Positions 6,283 through 12,744 of a stretch of DNA of 13,936 nucleotides are shown here, piece by piece; positions within the stretch are counted from its first letter, which is position 1; each line of letters starts with the position of its first letter. This DNA comes from Planctomycetaceae bacterium (lineage in GTDB: Bacteria > Planctomycetota > Planctomycetia > Pirellulales > JAEUIK01). The notes beneath the pieces were generated by a model. It did not search any database, had not been told where the DNA came from, and saw nothing but the letters and a program-made list of their open reading frames with translations. The stretch spans positions 1 through 13,936 of the forward strand of contig JAEUIK010000652.1 of the NCBI GenBank assembly GCA_016793185.1, in the 5' to 3' direction. The position numbers and the translations under genes were made by a program.

Positions 6283-7416
6283 CTAACGGCCGAACCCCTC
6301 GGCCTCGGGGAGCCAACTCCACATGTAGTACGCACGCGGCGTCGCCAGATCGACGAGCCGCGACAGGTCGAACGGCACCCCCTGCCGGGCGTGGGCGTTG
6401 GCTCCGAAGAGCAACTGATCCATCAAGCCCGAGTCGCGCTTGTAGCGAATCACCTGGGTGTCGGCGGGATCGACACCGGCCAGTTCGATGGCGCGTGCGG
6501 CGGCCTCTTCGAGAAAGCCAATCTTATCGACCAGTCCGTTGTCGACCGCCTGGCGGGCGGTGAAGACCTGGCCGGTGGCAACCGCGTTGAGCTGCTCAGG
6601 GTTCTGCGCGAAGCGGGGCCGGCCCGCCTGCACGATCTCCTTGAAGCGGTCGAAGCTGTCGTCGACCAGCCCCTGCAGGACGGCACGCTCCTGTTCGGTG
6701 AGCTTCTTGGTCGGGCTGCCGAGCGCCTTGAGGGGATGGCTCTTGATCGAGTCCTCCTCGATGTCCCATTTTTCCATCAGCCCCGCGACGTTGTAATGCG
6801 GGATGATCACGCCGATCGAGCCGGTCCAGGTGGTCGGCTCGGCGAAGATCGTCTGCTCGGCGGATCCCACCGCCATGGCGATGTAATAGCCGCCGCTGGC
6901 GCAGAGGCCTCCCATGCTGACCACCACCGGCAGCTGGCGATCCTTGGCCAGCTTCTGGAGATGGTGATAGAGGTAGTCGCTGGCCGAGACGGTGCCGCCA
7001 GGTGAATCGATGCGCAGGACGATGGCCTTCACGCGGTCATCGCGGCGGATCTGGTCGAGTTGCTGCTTGACGAAGCCTTCGCCATCGAGAATCGCGCCTT
7101 CGACGCGCACGATCGCGATCTTGTGGGTGCCGTTTCGCGCCGCGGCGACATGCTGCTCCTGCAGCGCGGTTTCGGCGCTGAAGAGCGAACCTCCCCCGTC
7201 GCCGAGCACCATGAGCAGGAAGAGCACCGGAATGGCCAGCCCCCCCGCCAGGACCAGCAGGAAGGCGAAACATCCCAGTCCGCGCGAAGAGGAGGAGCGC
7301 ACGGCTTGCGGCGCCGCAGCCGTGGGGCGGACTGCCATCGGCGGGGTCGCACCCTCTGGAACCGCCTGAGCTTGAATGACGCCGGCAGCGGGGTCAGGGG
7401 GGACTTGCGAATTCAT
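6283..7416 (-). CDS. sppA: Signal peptide peptidase SppA, short single-domain type
   Basis: Membrane-anchored serine protease of the S49 family, which cuts remnant signal peptides in the membrane. It has 377 residues. The Pro/Ala-rich cytoplasmic N-terminus is followed by one membrane span at about 47-71 (GLGCFAFLLVLAGGLAIPVL) and then the protease domain. Visible motifs are RIDSPGGTVSASD (135-147), MGGLCASGGYYIAM with nucleophile Ser174, and TGSIGVI (198-204). Lys230 in PLKALGSP matches the catalytic lysine of the Bacillus SppA. This is a Ser-Lys dyad in a single domain, unlike the double-length E. coli protein. The frame stays open upstream to 7857, but the ATG at 7416 is preceded by GGAGGAG (7424-7430) at seven bases, which settles the start. 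It is monocistronic, divergent from the TIM-barrel gene. Confidence 0.95.
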   Translation of the reverse strand: MNSQVPPDPAAGVIQAQAVPEGATPPMAVRPTAAAPQAVRSSSSRGLGCFAFLLVLAGGLAIPVLFLLMVLGDGGGSLFSAETALQEQHVAAARNGTHKIAIVRVEGAILDGEGFVKQQLDQIRRDDRVKAIVLRIDSPGGTVSASDYLYHHLQKLAKDRQLPVVVSMGGLCASGGYYIAMAVGSAEQTIFAEPTTWTGSIGVIIPHYNVAGLMEKWDIEEDSIKSHPLKALGSPTKKLTEQERAVLQGLVDDSFDRFKEIVQAGRPRFAQNPEQLNAVATGQVFTARQAVDNGLVDKIGFLEEAAARAIELAGVDPADTQVIRYKRDSGLMDQLLFGANAHARQGVPFDLSRLVDLATPRAYYMWSWLPEAEGFGR

Positions 7417-7497
7417 CGTCGGACTCCTCCGGAAGGACGTTCTCGCGGACAGTCGCGGCGAAACGCTCAGCGTGCCAGCGAGTCGCGCGTAACACTC

Positions 7498-7527
7498 ATT
7501 GTAGATCGTGGCGGCGGAATCGACCAA
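7498..7527 (-). promoter_or_regulatory. Candidate promoter of sppA
   Basis: On the minus strand, TTGGTC (7522-7527) and TACAAT (7498-7503) are 18 bases apart. The -10 element matches the consensus at five of six positions. Transcription would start about 70-80 bases before the sppA ATG. Confidence 0.45.
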
Positions 7528-7615
7528 CCGGGGGCGCCGGGCGCGGATCTCTCCGGCGTCGCCAGGGGAGGGCAACTCGGATGCGGCGCCCGTTTGTGGC
7601 CGACTCCGCGTGCTG

Positions 7616-7645
7616 TTGCCACGAATGGGTTGGGCCGAGTATTCT
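7616..7645 (+). promoter_or_regulatory. Candidate promoter of the TIM-barrel/truD pair
   Basis: TTGCCA (7616-7621) matches the -35 consensus at five of six positions. TATTCT (7640-7645) matches the -10 consensus at four of six. The spacer is 18 bases, and the GTG start lies about 90 bases downstream. Confidence 0.4.
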
Positions 7646-7741
7646 AGGGCCGAACGAGCGATTTTGAGAGCGCCCTGGGATCTATGAACCGCCGGGTGGC
7701 GGCCGCGGCCGCTGACGTGGGGGCTGGTAAGGAGCAACGGA

Positions 7742-8500
7742 GTGTTAGTCGCTGCCTCAACGGATTGTTTTGCCGATTTGCCCCTCGATGCGGCTCTCGG
7801 CAAGCTGCTGGATCTCGAGTTCACCTGCGTGGAGATCGCGCTGCGTGAATCGGGCAATCAGCTCAAGCCCTCGCAAGTCCTGGCCAATCTCGAAGAAGCC
7901 ATCCAGGCGTGCCGCGAAACGCATCGTCTCAAGCCGGTTGCCTATACCACCGATTTTGCCGCCCCCGACGACGCCACGTACTACCGCCAGTTCGCCGCCT
8001 GCTGCAAGCTGGCCAAGGCGACCCGGGTCGTCTCGATCACCGTCCGCGCGGGCGAGTTGGGGACGCCGTTCAATGCCGAAGTCGAACGGCTGCGCGAACT
8101 TGTCAAAATCGGCGCCGCCGAAGGCGTGCTGGTGAGCGTCAAGAGCGAGATCGGCCACATGACGCAAGATCCCGCCACGGCCATCGTGCTATGCGACAAT
8201 GTCAAAGGCCTGGGAATCACGCTCGATCCCAGCCACTACGTGTGCGGTCCGTTGGCGGGCGTGAACTACGACCACACCATCAAGTACGTCTATCACACGC
8301 AGTTGCGCGACTCGACCAAGGACAAGCTGCAGGTCCGCGTCGGCCAGGGGCAAATCGAGTACGGCCGCCTCGTCTCGCAACTGAGCAAAGTCCACTACGA
8401 TCGCGCCCTGGCGATTGATATTCGGGACCTCCCCGACTCGGGCATCGATCACCACGCCGAGCTGCGCAAGTTGCGCTTGCTGCTCGAGAGCCTGATGTAG
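7742..8500 (+). CDS. Sugar-phosphate isomerase/epimerase-like TIM-barrel protein
   Basis: A 252-residue protein of the xylose-isomerase-like (AP endonuclease 2) TIM-barrel superfamily, whose members isomerise or epimerise sugars using a divalent metal. Candidate metal and active-site residues are Glu31 in CVEIAL, Glu136 in VSVKSEIGH, Asp162 and His165 in LDPSHYVCGP, and His185 in YHTQLRD. The GQGQIEYGRL block (201-210) matches the family's usual G-x-G-x-I-D/E-Y segment. The last acidic position is Asp226 (AIDIRD), where many relatives have Glu. The GTG start at 7742 is supported by AAGGAG seven bases upstream (7729-7734). The protein is short but spans the barrel. truD follows after 37 bases, so the two are likely co-transcribed. 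Substrate unknown. Confidence 0.85.
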   Translation: MLVAASTDCFADLPLDAALGKLLDLEFTCVEIALRESGNQLKPSQVLANLEEAIQACRETHRLKPVAYTTDFAAPDDATYYRQFAACCKLAKATRVVSITVRAGELGTPFNAEVERLRELVKIGAAEGVLVSVKSEIGHMTQDPATAIVLCDNVKGLGITLDPSHYVCGPLAGVNYDHTIKYVYHTQLRDSTKDKLQVRVGQGQIEYGRLVSQLSKVHYDRALAIDIRDLPDSGIDHHAELRKLRLLLESLM

Positions 8501-8537
8501 GCTCTGCGCCACACCGCCTCGCCCACGACGCGTTATC

Positions 8538-9722
8538 TTGAAACTCAAACGCCTGCCCGAAGATTTTCGCGTCGTCGAGCTTAGCGACTTTCCGGCTACC
8601 GGCGGGCCGTTCGCCTGTTACCGTCTGACCAAGACGGGGCTCGGCACGCCCGAGGCCATCGCGGCGATCCAGCGCCGTTGGCAATTGCCGTCGGATCGGA
8701 TCGCGTACGGCGGCCTCAAGGATCGGCATGCCGTCACGACGCAGTTCGTGACGATCTACCAGGGGCCTCCCCGAGGTCTCGAACAGCAGCACCTGCGGCT
8801 CGAGTACCTGGGGCCAGCGGCCCGCCCTTTCCAGCCGAGCGACATTCGCGCCAATCAATTTGCCCTCGCGCTGCGCGACTTCGGCCCGGAGCAGACGAGC
8901 GCGATCGTTGCGCGGATCGAGCAGGCCACGCGCGATGGCGTCGCCAACTACTTCGACGAGCAGCGCTTCGGCTCGCTGGGGACGTCCGGCGAGTTCATCG
9001 CCCGGGCCTGGTGCGCCGGCGACTGGGAGCGAACCCTCTGGCTGGCCTTGGCCGAGGCGAACCGGCACGACACGCCGCGGATCGCGCAGCTCAAGGAGTT
9101 GCTGCGGGCGCGGTGGGGCGATTGGCGCGGGATCCTGGCGCAGTTGCCGCGCTCCGGCAGTCATGTCGAACAGCGGCTCGCGCGGGTCATTGAGCACCTG
9201 GCCGCGCGGCCCAGCGATTTTCGCGGCGCGATTGCCAAGATCGACCCGCAGCAACGCGGTCTGTATCTCGCGTCGTTTCAGAGCTTTCTCTGGAACCGAA
9301 TGCTCGCGGCGCTGCTGCGCGCCACGTGCCGGCCCGAGCAGCTCGCAGCGGTCGAGATCGGGCCCGATCGACTCCCGTTTTTTGGATCCTTGGATGATGC
9401 GCAGCGGGGGGCGCTGACGGAGGCGCAGCTCCCGCTCCCCTCGGCCCGCCTCCACCTCGAGCCAGGACCCACTGCCGACCTGATTCAGGCCACGCTCGCC
9501 GACGCTGGTATCGAGTTGCGCCAACTGCGCGTGAAGTATCCGCGCGACAGCTTCTTCGCCAAGGGAGAGCGGCGCGTCGTCGTCCGCCCGGCGGAGCTTC
9601 GATTCGCCTGGGAGGCCGACGAGCTTCATCCGCAGCGGCAGAAGTTGCTCTTGGATTTCGAGCTGCCCCGCGGATCTTATGCGACGATCCTGGTCAAGCG
9701 ACTCACTGAGTTGGACAACTAG
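8538..9722 (+). CDS. truD: tRNA pseudouridine(13) synthase TruD
   Basis: Converts uridine 13 in the D-stem of certain tRNAs to pseudouridine. It has 394 residues. The catalytic Asp62 lies in GGLKDRHAVTTQ (58-69). Other family marks are NYFDEQRFG (137-145), SFQSFLWNRML (246-256) and the closing ELPRGSYATILVKRL (375-389); the TRUD insertion domain lies in between. It is longer than the 349-residue E. coli enzyme, and its motifs read more like archaeal relatives. The start is TTG at 8538: no ATG or GTG is available between it and the upstream in-frame stop at 8493-8495, and the protein begins at the usual place (MKLKRLPEDF). I see no ribosome-binding site, so translation may depend on the gene before it. 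The stop overlaps the stop of the opposite gene by four bases. Confidence 0.95.
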   Translation: MKLKRLPEDFRVVELSDFPATGGPFACYRLTKTGLGTPEAIAAIQRRWQLPSDRIAYGGLKDRHAVTTQFVTIYQGPPRGLEQQHLRLEYLGPAARPFQPSDIRANQFALALRDFGPEQTSAIVARIEQATRDGVANYFDEQRFGSLGTSGEFIARAWCAGDWERTLWLALAEANRHDTPRIAQLKELLRARWGDWRGILAQLPRSGSHVEQRLARVIEHLAARPSDFRGAIAKIDPQQRGLYLASFQSFLWNRMLAALLRATCRPEQLAAVEIGPDRLPFFGSLDDAQRGALTEAQLPLPSARLHLEPGPTADLIQATLADAGIELRQLRVKYPRDSFFAKGERRVVVRPAELRFAWEADELHPQRQKLLLDFELPRGSYATILVKRLTELDN

Positions 9723-10774
9723 CGCGTGCCGGCGGCTCCGCGGCGCGCGGTGTTCCGAACCAGATGACGAGCGAACTCGTCGTAGGCGATGCCTCCGGCC
9801 TGCAGACTGCGGGCGAAACCCGCTCCTGGACTGAGATCCGGATTGGCGTTCACCTCCAGGATCCAGGGATGCCCCGCGGCGTCGACACGAAAGTCGACGC
9901 GGGCGTAATCGCGGCAAGCGAGCGCTCGAAATGCCTGCCTCGCGATCTCGCGCAGGCGCTCGGCCAATTCGGCTTCGACATCCGCGGGACACGTGACGGG
10001 CGTCGCTCCCCAGTCGCGGCTCTCGGGGGACCACTTGGCGTCGTAGGTCACGATGGGCCAGGGCTGCCCGCGATCGGCGAATTGAATCTCGGCCAAGGGC
10101 AGCACGCGCGGCTCGCCGGCAGCGGGGGATTCGAGCGGATCGATGACCGAGACGTTGAACTCGCGCCCCGCGAGATAGGGCTCGACCAGCACGTCGCCAA
10201 AGCGCTGCCGCACCGATTCGATCTGCGCTGCGAGCTGAGCCCAGTCCGTCACCACGCTTTCGGGACCGATGCCCAGGCTCGCGTCCTGAGCCGCGGGTTT
10301 GACAAACCAAGGCCCTGGGCCCAATCCCGTCGCGGTGGAGCGGTCGCGGACGTCAGCCAGCCGCGGCAGCGGCTCGCGCGCCAGGATTTTCCAACCGGCG
10401 GGAGCCGGCAAGCCGGCCGCGGCCAGCAGGAGCTTGGTGCGCGCTTTGTCGCGCGTCAGCCAAAGCGTTTCGGCACTCGCGCCGGTATAGGGAAGGCCGA
10501 GCAGATCCAAGAGGGCGGCAAGATGGGCCTCGAGCGCCGGATCGCCGGCAAAGCCCTCGCAAAAATTTACCACGGCGTCCGGCCGCCGCGATCCGCCGGC
10601 ACACTGCAACAGAGGCTCGAGCGTGGAAGTCAGCCCCAACAGCTCGACGTCGAACTCGGCCGGCGACAAGGCGCGGGCGAACGCTTCGACCGATTCCCAG
10701 ACACCCGCCTCCGACGCGGCATCGGGGTGGTTGGCGGCGAGCGTAGGAGCGTTGTAGAGAATGAGCACGTGCAC
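9719..10774 (-). CDS. D-alanine-D-alanine-ligase-like ATP-grasp enzyme
   Basis: ATP-grasp ligase related to D-Ala-D-Ala ligase, which joins an acyl-phosphate intermediate to an amino group. From GTG 10774 it has 351 residues. The N-terminal domain (MHVLILYNAP, then VVNFCEG at 68-74) has the pre-ATP-grasp fold. The central and C-terminal parts show WFVKPAAQDASLGIG (156-170, nucleotide-binding lysine and loop), VEPYLAGREFNVSVI (197-211), and the metal ligands Asp294 in RVDFRV, Glu307 and Asn309 in ILEVNANPD. The end, SPGAGFARSLQAGGIAYDEF, resembles the family's SxDAGFA segment. Other start codons are TTG 10783 and GTG 10768; none has a clear ribosome-binding site. tilS lies 38 bases upstream on the same strand, so they are probably one operon. 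A peptidoglycan role is possible, but this may be a Ddl-like enzyme with another substrate. Confidence 0.88.
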   Translation of the reverse strand: MHVLILYNAPTLAANHPDAASEAGVWESVEAFARALSPAEFDVELLGLTSTLEPLLQCAGGSRRPDAVVNFCEGFAGDPALEAHLAALLDLLGLPYTGASAETLWLTRDKARTKLLLAAAGLPAPAGWKILAREPLPRLADVRDRSTATGLGPGPWFVKPAAQDASLGIGPESVVTDWAQLAAQIESVRQRFGDVLVEPYLAGREFNVSVIDPLESPAAGEPRVLPLAEIQFADRGQPWPIVTYDAKWSPESRDWGATPVTCPADVEAELAERLREIARQAFRALACRDYARVDFRVDAAGHPWILEVNANPDLSPGAGFARSLQAGGIAYDEFARHLVRNTARRGAAGTR

Positions 10775-10812
10775 GACGTGCAATGTCGCGAATCCGCGCC
10801 GATAGTCAATCG

Positions 10813-11829
10813 TCAAGGTGCGCCCAGGTGCAGGATCGCGCCCGACCGCTCGGCGCGGACCCCGCCGGGAAACATCTGCACCGCGGGTGGCGCGGAAGCG
10901 GGCGTCTCCAGCTCCGCGCACAGCCCGGCCAGCCGATCCCACTCGGCCAGCCCCATCGACTGCTCGGGCCAACCCTGTTTTCGCCAGACATGCACAAGCA
11001 GCTCGCGCACCAGGTGCCGGGGTTGATCCGCCAGCGGCCCGCACTGGATCGCGATCGCCCGCGAGCCGGCGCCCGCTGGCGGCGGGGCCGCGACCCGGTC
11101 GGCCAGCGCCGCCACGGAGCGATCGACAATCTCCTGGGCGTCCCCGGCCAGGCGACTCAGCCGCAACAACGCTTCCGCGACGCCCGGGTTGTAATTCCGC
11201 TCGAGTTCGGGAAGCAATTGGTGCCGGAGCCGATTGCGCGTGAAACCGAATTCGCAGTTCGTGCTGTCGAGCCGAAAACTCTGGCCGAGGAATTCCAGAT
11301 AGGCCAGCACTTCGACGCGGCGGCAGGCGAGCAGCGGACGAATCAGCGTCGTGGCTGCCGAGAGGGGACGGACGCGCGGCATGCCTGCCAGCCCGGCGAT
11401 GCCCGTGCCGCGGATGATGCGGTGCAGAACGGTCTCGACCTGGTCGTCGGCGGTGTGGCCCGTGACGACGTAGCGAGCGCCCGCGCGTTCGGCGGCCCCC
11501 TGCAGAAAGGCATAGCGCTCGGCGCGCGCCGCGGCTTCGATCCCATCCTTGCCAGCGGCCACCGCGGCGGGCTCCCCGGCGCCGAGTTCCACCGGCAGCC
11601 CCATACGGCGCGCGAGATCGACGACGAATTGGCGGTCGGCGTCGGATTCGGGGCCGCGGAGGCGGTGGTCGAAGTGTCCGACGATCAGGCGCGCCGCGGG
11701 CGCGACGGCCCGCAGCGCGCGGAGCAGGGCCACGCTGTCGGGCCCCCCCGAGACGGCGACAAGCAGGCCCAGGTCTTGCCACCGCTCGAGTGGCCAGGCG
11801 GAGAGCAGTTGGGCTTCGAGGGAATGCAT
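10813..11829 (-). CDS. tilS: tRNA(Ile)-lysidine synthase TilS
   Basis: Attaches lysine to cytidine 34 of the CAU anticodon tRNA(Ile), so that it reads AUA instead of AUG. It has 338 residues. The N-type ATP pyrophosphatase P-loop is SGGPDS (27-32). GHFDHRLRG (51-59), GIEAAARAERYAFL (97-110), GHTADDQVETVLHRIIRGTG (124-143), IRPLL (163-167) and TRNRLRHQLLPEL (197-209) are all typical. It is shorter than the 432-residue E. coli enzyme, nearer to the compact Aquifex form, with a reduced C-terminal region. ATG 11829 places the P-loop at the normal distance; the ribosome-binding site is weak (AGGTT). It is the first gene of a two-gene minus-strand unit with the ATP-grasp enzyme. Confidence 0.95.
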   Translation of the reverse strand: MHSLEAQLLSAWPLERWQDLGLLVAVSGGPDSVALLRALRAVAPAARLIVGHFDHRLRGPESDADRQFVVDLARRMGLPVELGAGEPAAVAAGKDGIEAAARAERYAFLQGAAERAGARYVVTGHTADDQVETVLHRIIRGTGIAGLAGMPRVRPLSAATTLIRPLLACRRVEVLAYLEFLGQSFRLDSTNCEFGFTRNRLRHQLLPELERNYNPGVAEALLRLSRLAGDAQEIVDRSVAALADRVAAPPPAGAGSRAIAIQCGPLADQPRHLVRELLVHVWRKQGWPEQSMGLAEWDRLAGLCAELETPASAPPAVQMFPGGVRAERSGAILHLGAP

Positions 11830-11881
11830 GACGACGGAACCTGCGCGCAGTGTAACCCAGAAATCCGCAACAACTTATCAA

Positions 11882-11909
11882 ATTGTAACGCGTCGCGATT
11901 TGCTTGCAG
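11882..11909 (-). promoter_or_regulatory. Candidate promoter of tilS
   Basis: On the minus strand, CTGCAA (11904-11909) and TACAAT (11882-11887) are 16 bases apart. The -10 element is five of six to consensus, the -35 element only three of six. It would give a leader of about 45 bases before the tilS ATG. Its -35 bases are the same ones used by the plus-strand candidate. Confidence 0.4.
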
Positions 11910-11931
11910 TCTGTTTAGAACCTGTTAGGAT
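11904..11931 (+). promoter_or_regulatory. Candidate plus-strand promoter for the leader upstream of rny
   Basis: TTGCAG (11904-11909) and TAGGAT (11926-11931) are separated by 16 bases, with a TGn extended -10 (TGT, 11923-11925). It faces away from tilS and would transcribe the structured region that leads to rny. Confidence 0.4.
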
Positions 11932-12154
11932 TGAGCTGCTGGGGGAGTCGGAAATCCGAGCGCCTTTATCTGGGGGTGCTCGGGGGCCGGTCCTCTCGGC
12001 TGGTGCTTCATAACTTGTTGAAAACCGGTGTCTTCGGTAGACGTCGTACGGCGATTCCCGAGGACGAGGTCGAAGCGAGTCAACGACGGAATTGCGGTTT
12101 GGTCTCGGTTGACGAGCGTTGAGCAATTTCAGCCACTCGCGGAACGGATCGTAC

Positions 12155-12499
12155 ATGTCTCTGTGGCTCGTAATCCTTTACCGAGTCGGGCGCTGCCTGC
12201 AGGGTCGTTGGCGGACCATGACGCGAACCGTCATGGCCCCCGCTCCGCGCGTCGCGCACTCGGATTGGTCCCGGCTGGCGGTCGCCCCTGGTTGGCGGCG
12301 GGTTTCAGCTCGGGTGGTGTCGCGGCTGGCCGCCACGACGCCTCACGAGGGGCAGCAGCGAGTCTTTCTCTCCGCGCTGGGCTGGACGCACATGATTCCC
12401 CTGGTGACCGCCACGGGTCGAGCGGGGCCACCCCGCTCGCTGGCTGACGGGCGCCGGGTGCCTCGACGTGGCGGAACTCCGCGCGGGGGAAGTAGCTGA
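12155..12499 (+). CDS. Doubtful small open frame, 114 residues
   Basis: I do not recognise this protein. The frame is open further upstream (to a TTG at 12119), but ATG 12155 has a weak GGA six bases before it. Third codon positions are mostly G or C, which fits genes here but also fits random DNA of this base composition. The product is Arg-rich and basic, with one mildly hydrophobic stretch (MSLWLVILYRVG at the start) and no recognisable domain. Two of the perfect hairpins in this spacer fall inside it, which argues for RNA structure rather than coding. Low confidence; it is listed so the stretch is not left blank. Confidence 0.18.
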   Translation: MSLWLVILYRVGRCLQGRWRTMTRTVMAPAPRVAHSDWSRLAVAPGWRRVSARVVSRLAATTPHEGQQRVFLSALGWTHMIPLVTATGRAGPPRSLADGRRVPRRGGTPRGGSS

Positions 12500-12717
12500 C
12501 AGCTGCGCGGCTCCCTGCGCTGCGGCACAGGCACCGCGGTCGAGTGCTCGGGCGGATCGCGACCGAATCCACTTCGCCGTTGCCGGCGGGGCCGATTTCC
12601 GGCCCCTGCCCTCTCGCGCGCCTCGTCTCTTGCGGTCCCGTGACGCCGTCCCTGGCGAAGCGAGTCGCGCCACCGCGCCCCTCCTTGCCGCGATGCCGGT
12701 GTTGAACTCTGGGGGAT

Positions 12718-12732
12718 CCGGCGCTCCGCCGG
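12718..12732 (+). promoter_or_regulatory. Small hairpin abutting the rny ribosome-binding site
   Basis: CCGGCG (12718-12723) pairs with CGCCGG (12727-12732) around a 3-base loop. The ribosome-binding sequence GGGAG (12734-12738) begins two bases later and the GTG start is at 12745. Its position could limit ribosome access. Whether it forms in the cell is unknown. Confidence 0.4.
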
Positions 12733-12744
12733 CGGGAGTCGAGT

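Larger units (their letters stand above)
7417..7741. other. Divergent spacer between sppA and the TIM-barrel gene
   Basis: A 325-base control region. It holds the sppA ribosome-binding site (7424-7430), candidate promoters for both directions (7498-7527 minus, 7616-7645 plus), a GC-rich palindromic stretch around 7700-7713, and the ribosome-binding site AAGGAG (7729-7734) of the plus-strand gene. I see no gene or terminator in it. Confidence 0.6.
11938..12744 (+). other. Long structured spacer or leader upstream of rny
   Basis: About 800 bases with no convincing gene apart from a doubtful open frame at 12155-12499. It is rich in good hairpins: 11957-11964 with 11975-11982 (8 bp including one G-U); 12216-12223 with 12229-12236 (8 bp perfect, 5-base loop, extended by two more pairs past one mismatch); 12419-12427 with 12431-12439 (9 bp perfect); 12588-12594 with 12600-12606 (7 bp perfect); and 12718-12723 with 12727-12732 (6 bp), just before the rny ribosome-binding site. 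None is followed by a T-run, so none looks like an intrinsic terminator. It may be a long 5' untranslated region of rny or contain a separate RNA. I saw no RNase P, tmRNA or tRNA signature. Confidence 0.5.

Noticed and set aside
5370..6335. Minus-strand open frame of 321 residues
   Set aside because: It is antisense to the 5382-6251 gene, which has the ribosome-binding site and an ordered domain, and it also overlaps the sppA end.
7417..7857. N-terminal extension of sppA by 147 residues
   Set aside because: The extension has no signal or domain and overlaps the divergent gene; the GGAGGAG before ATG 7416 decides the start.
8280..10310. Minus-strand open frame of 676 residues
   Set aside because: It is antisense to truD and to the end of the TIM-barrel gene and out of frame with the ATP-grasp gene; Arg-rich with no domain.
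9764..11026. Plus-strand open frame of 420 residues
   Set aside because: It is antisense to the ATP-grasp gene and the end of tilS, both of which have full motif sets.
10775..11881. Extension of the ATP-grasp frame upstream to about 11881
   Set aside because: It runs through tilS in a different frame; homology starts at MHVLILYN near 10774.
12419..12439. Perfect 9-bp hairpin considered as a terminator
   Set aside because: No T-run follows on either strand, so it is recorded only as part of the structured spacer.
11938..12744. RNase P RNA, tmRNA or tRNA in the spacer
   Set aside because: None of the conserved core strings of these RNAs was found on either strand by eye.
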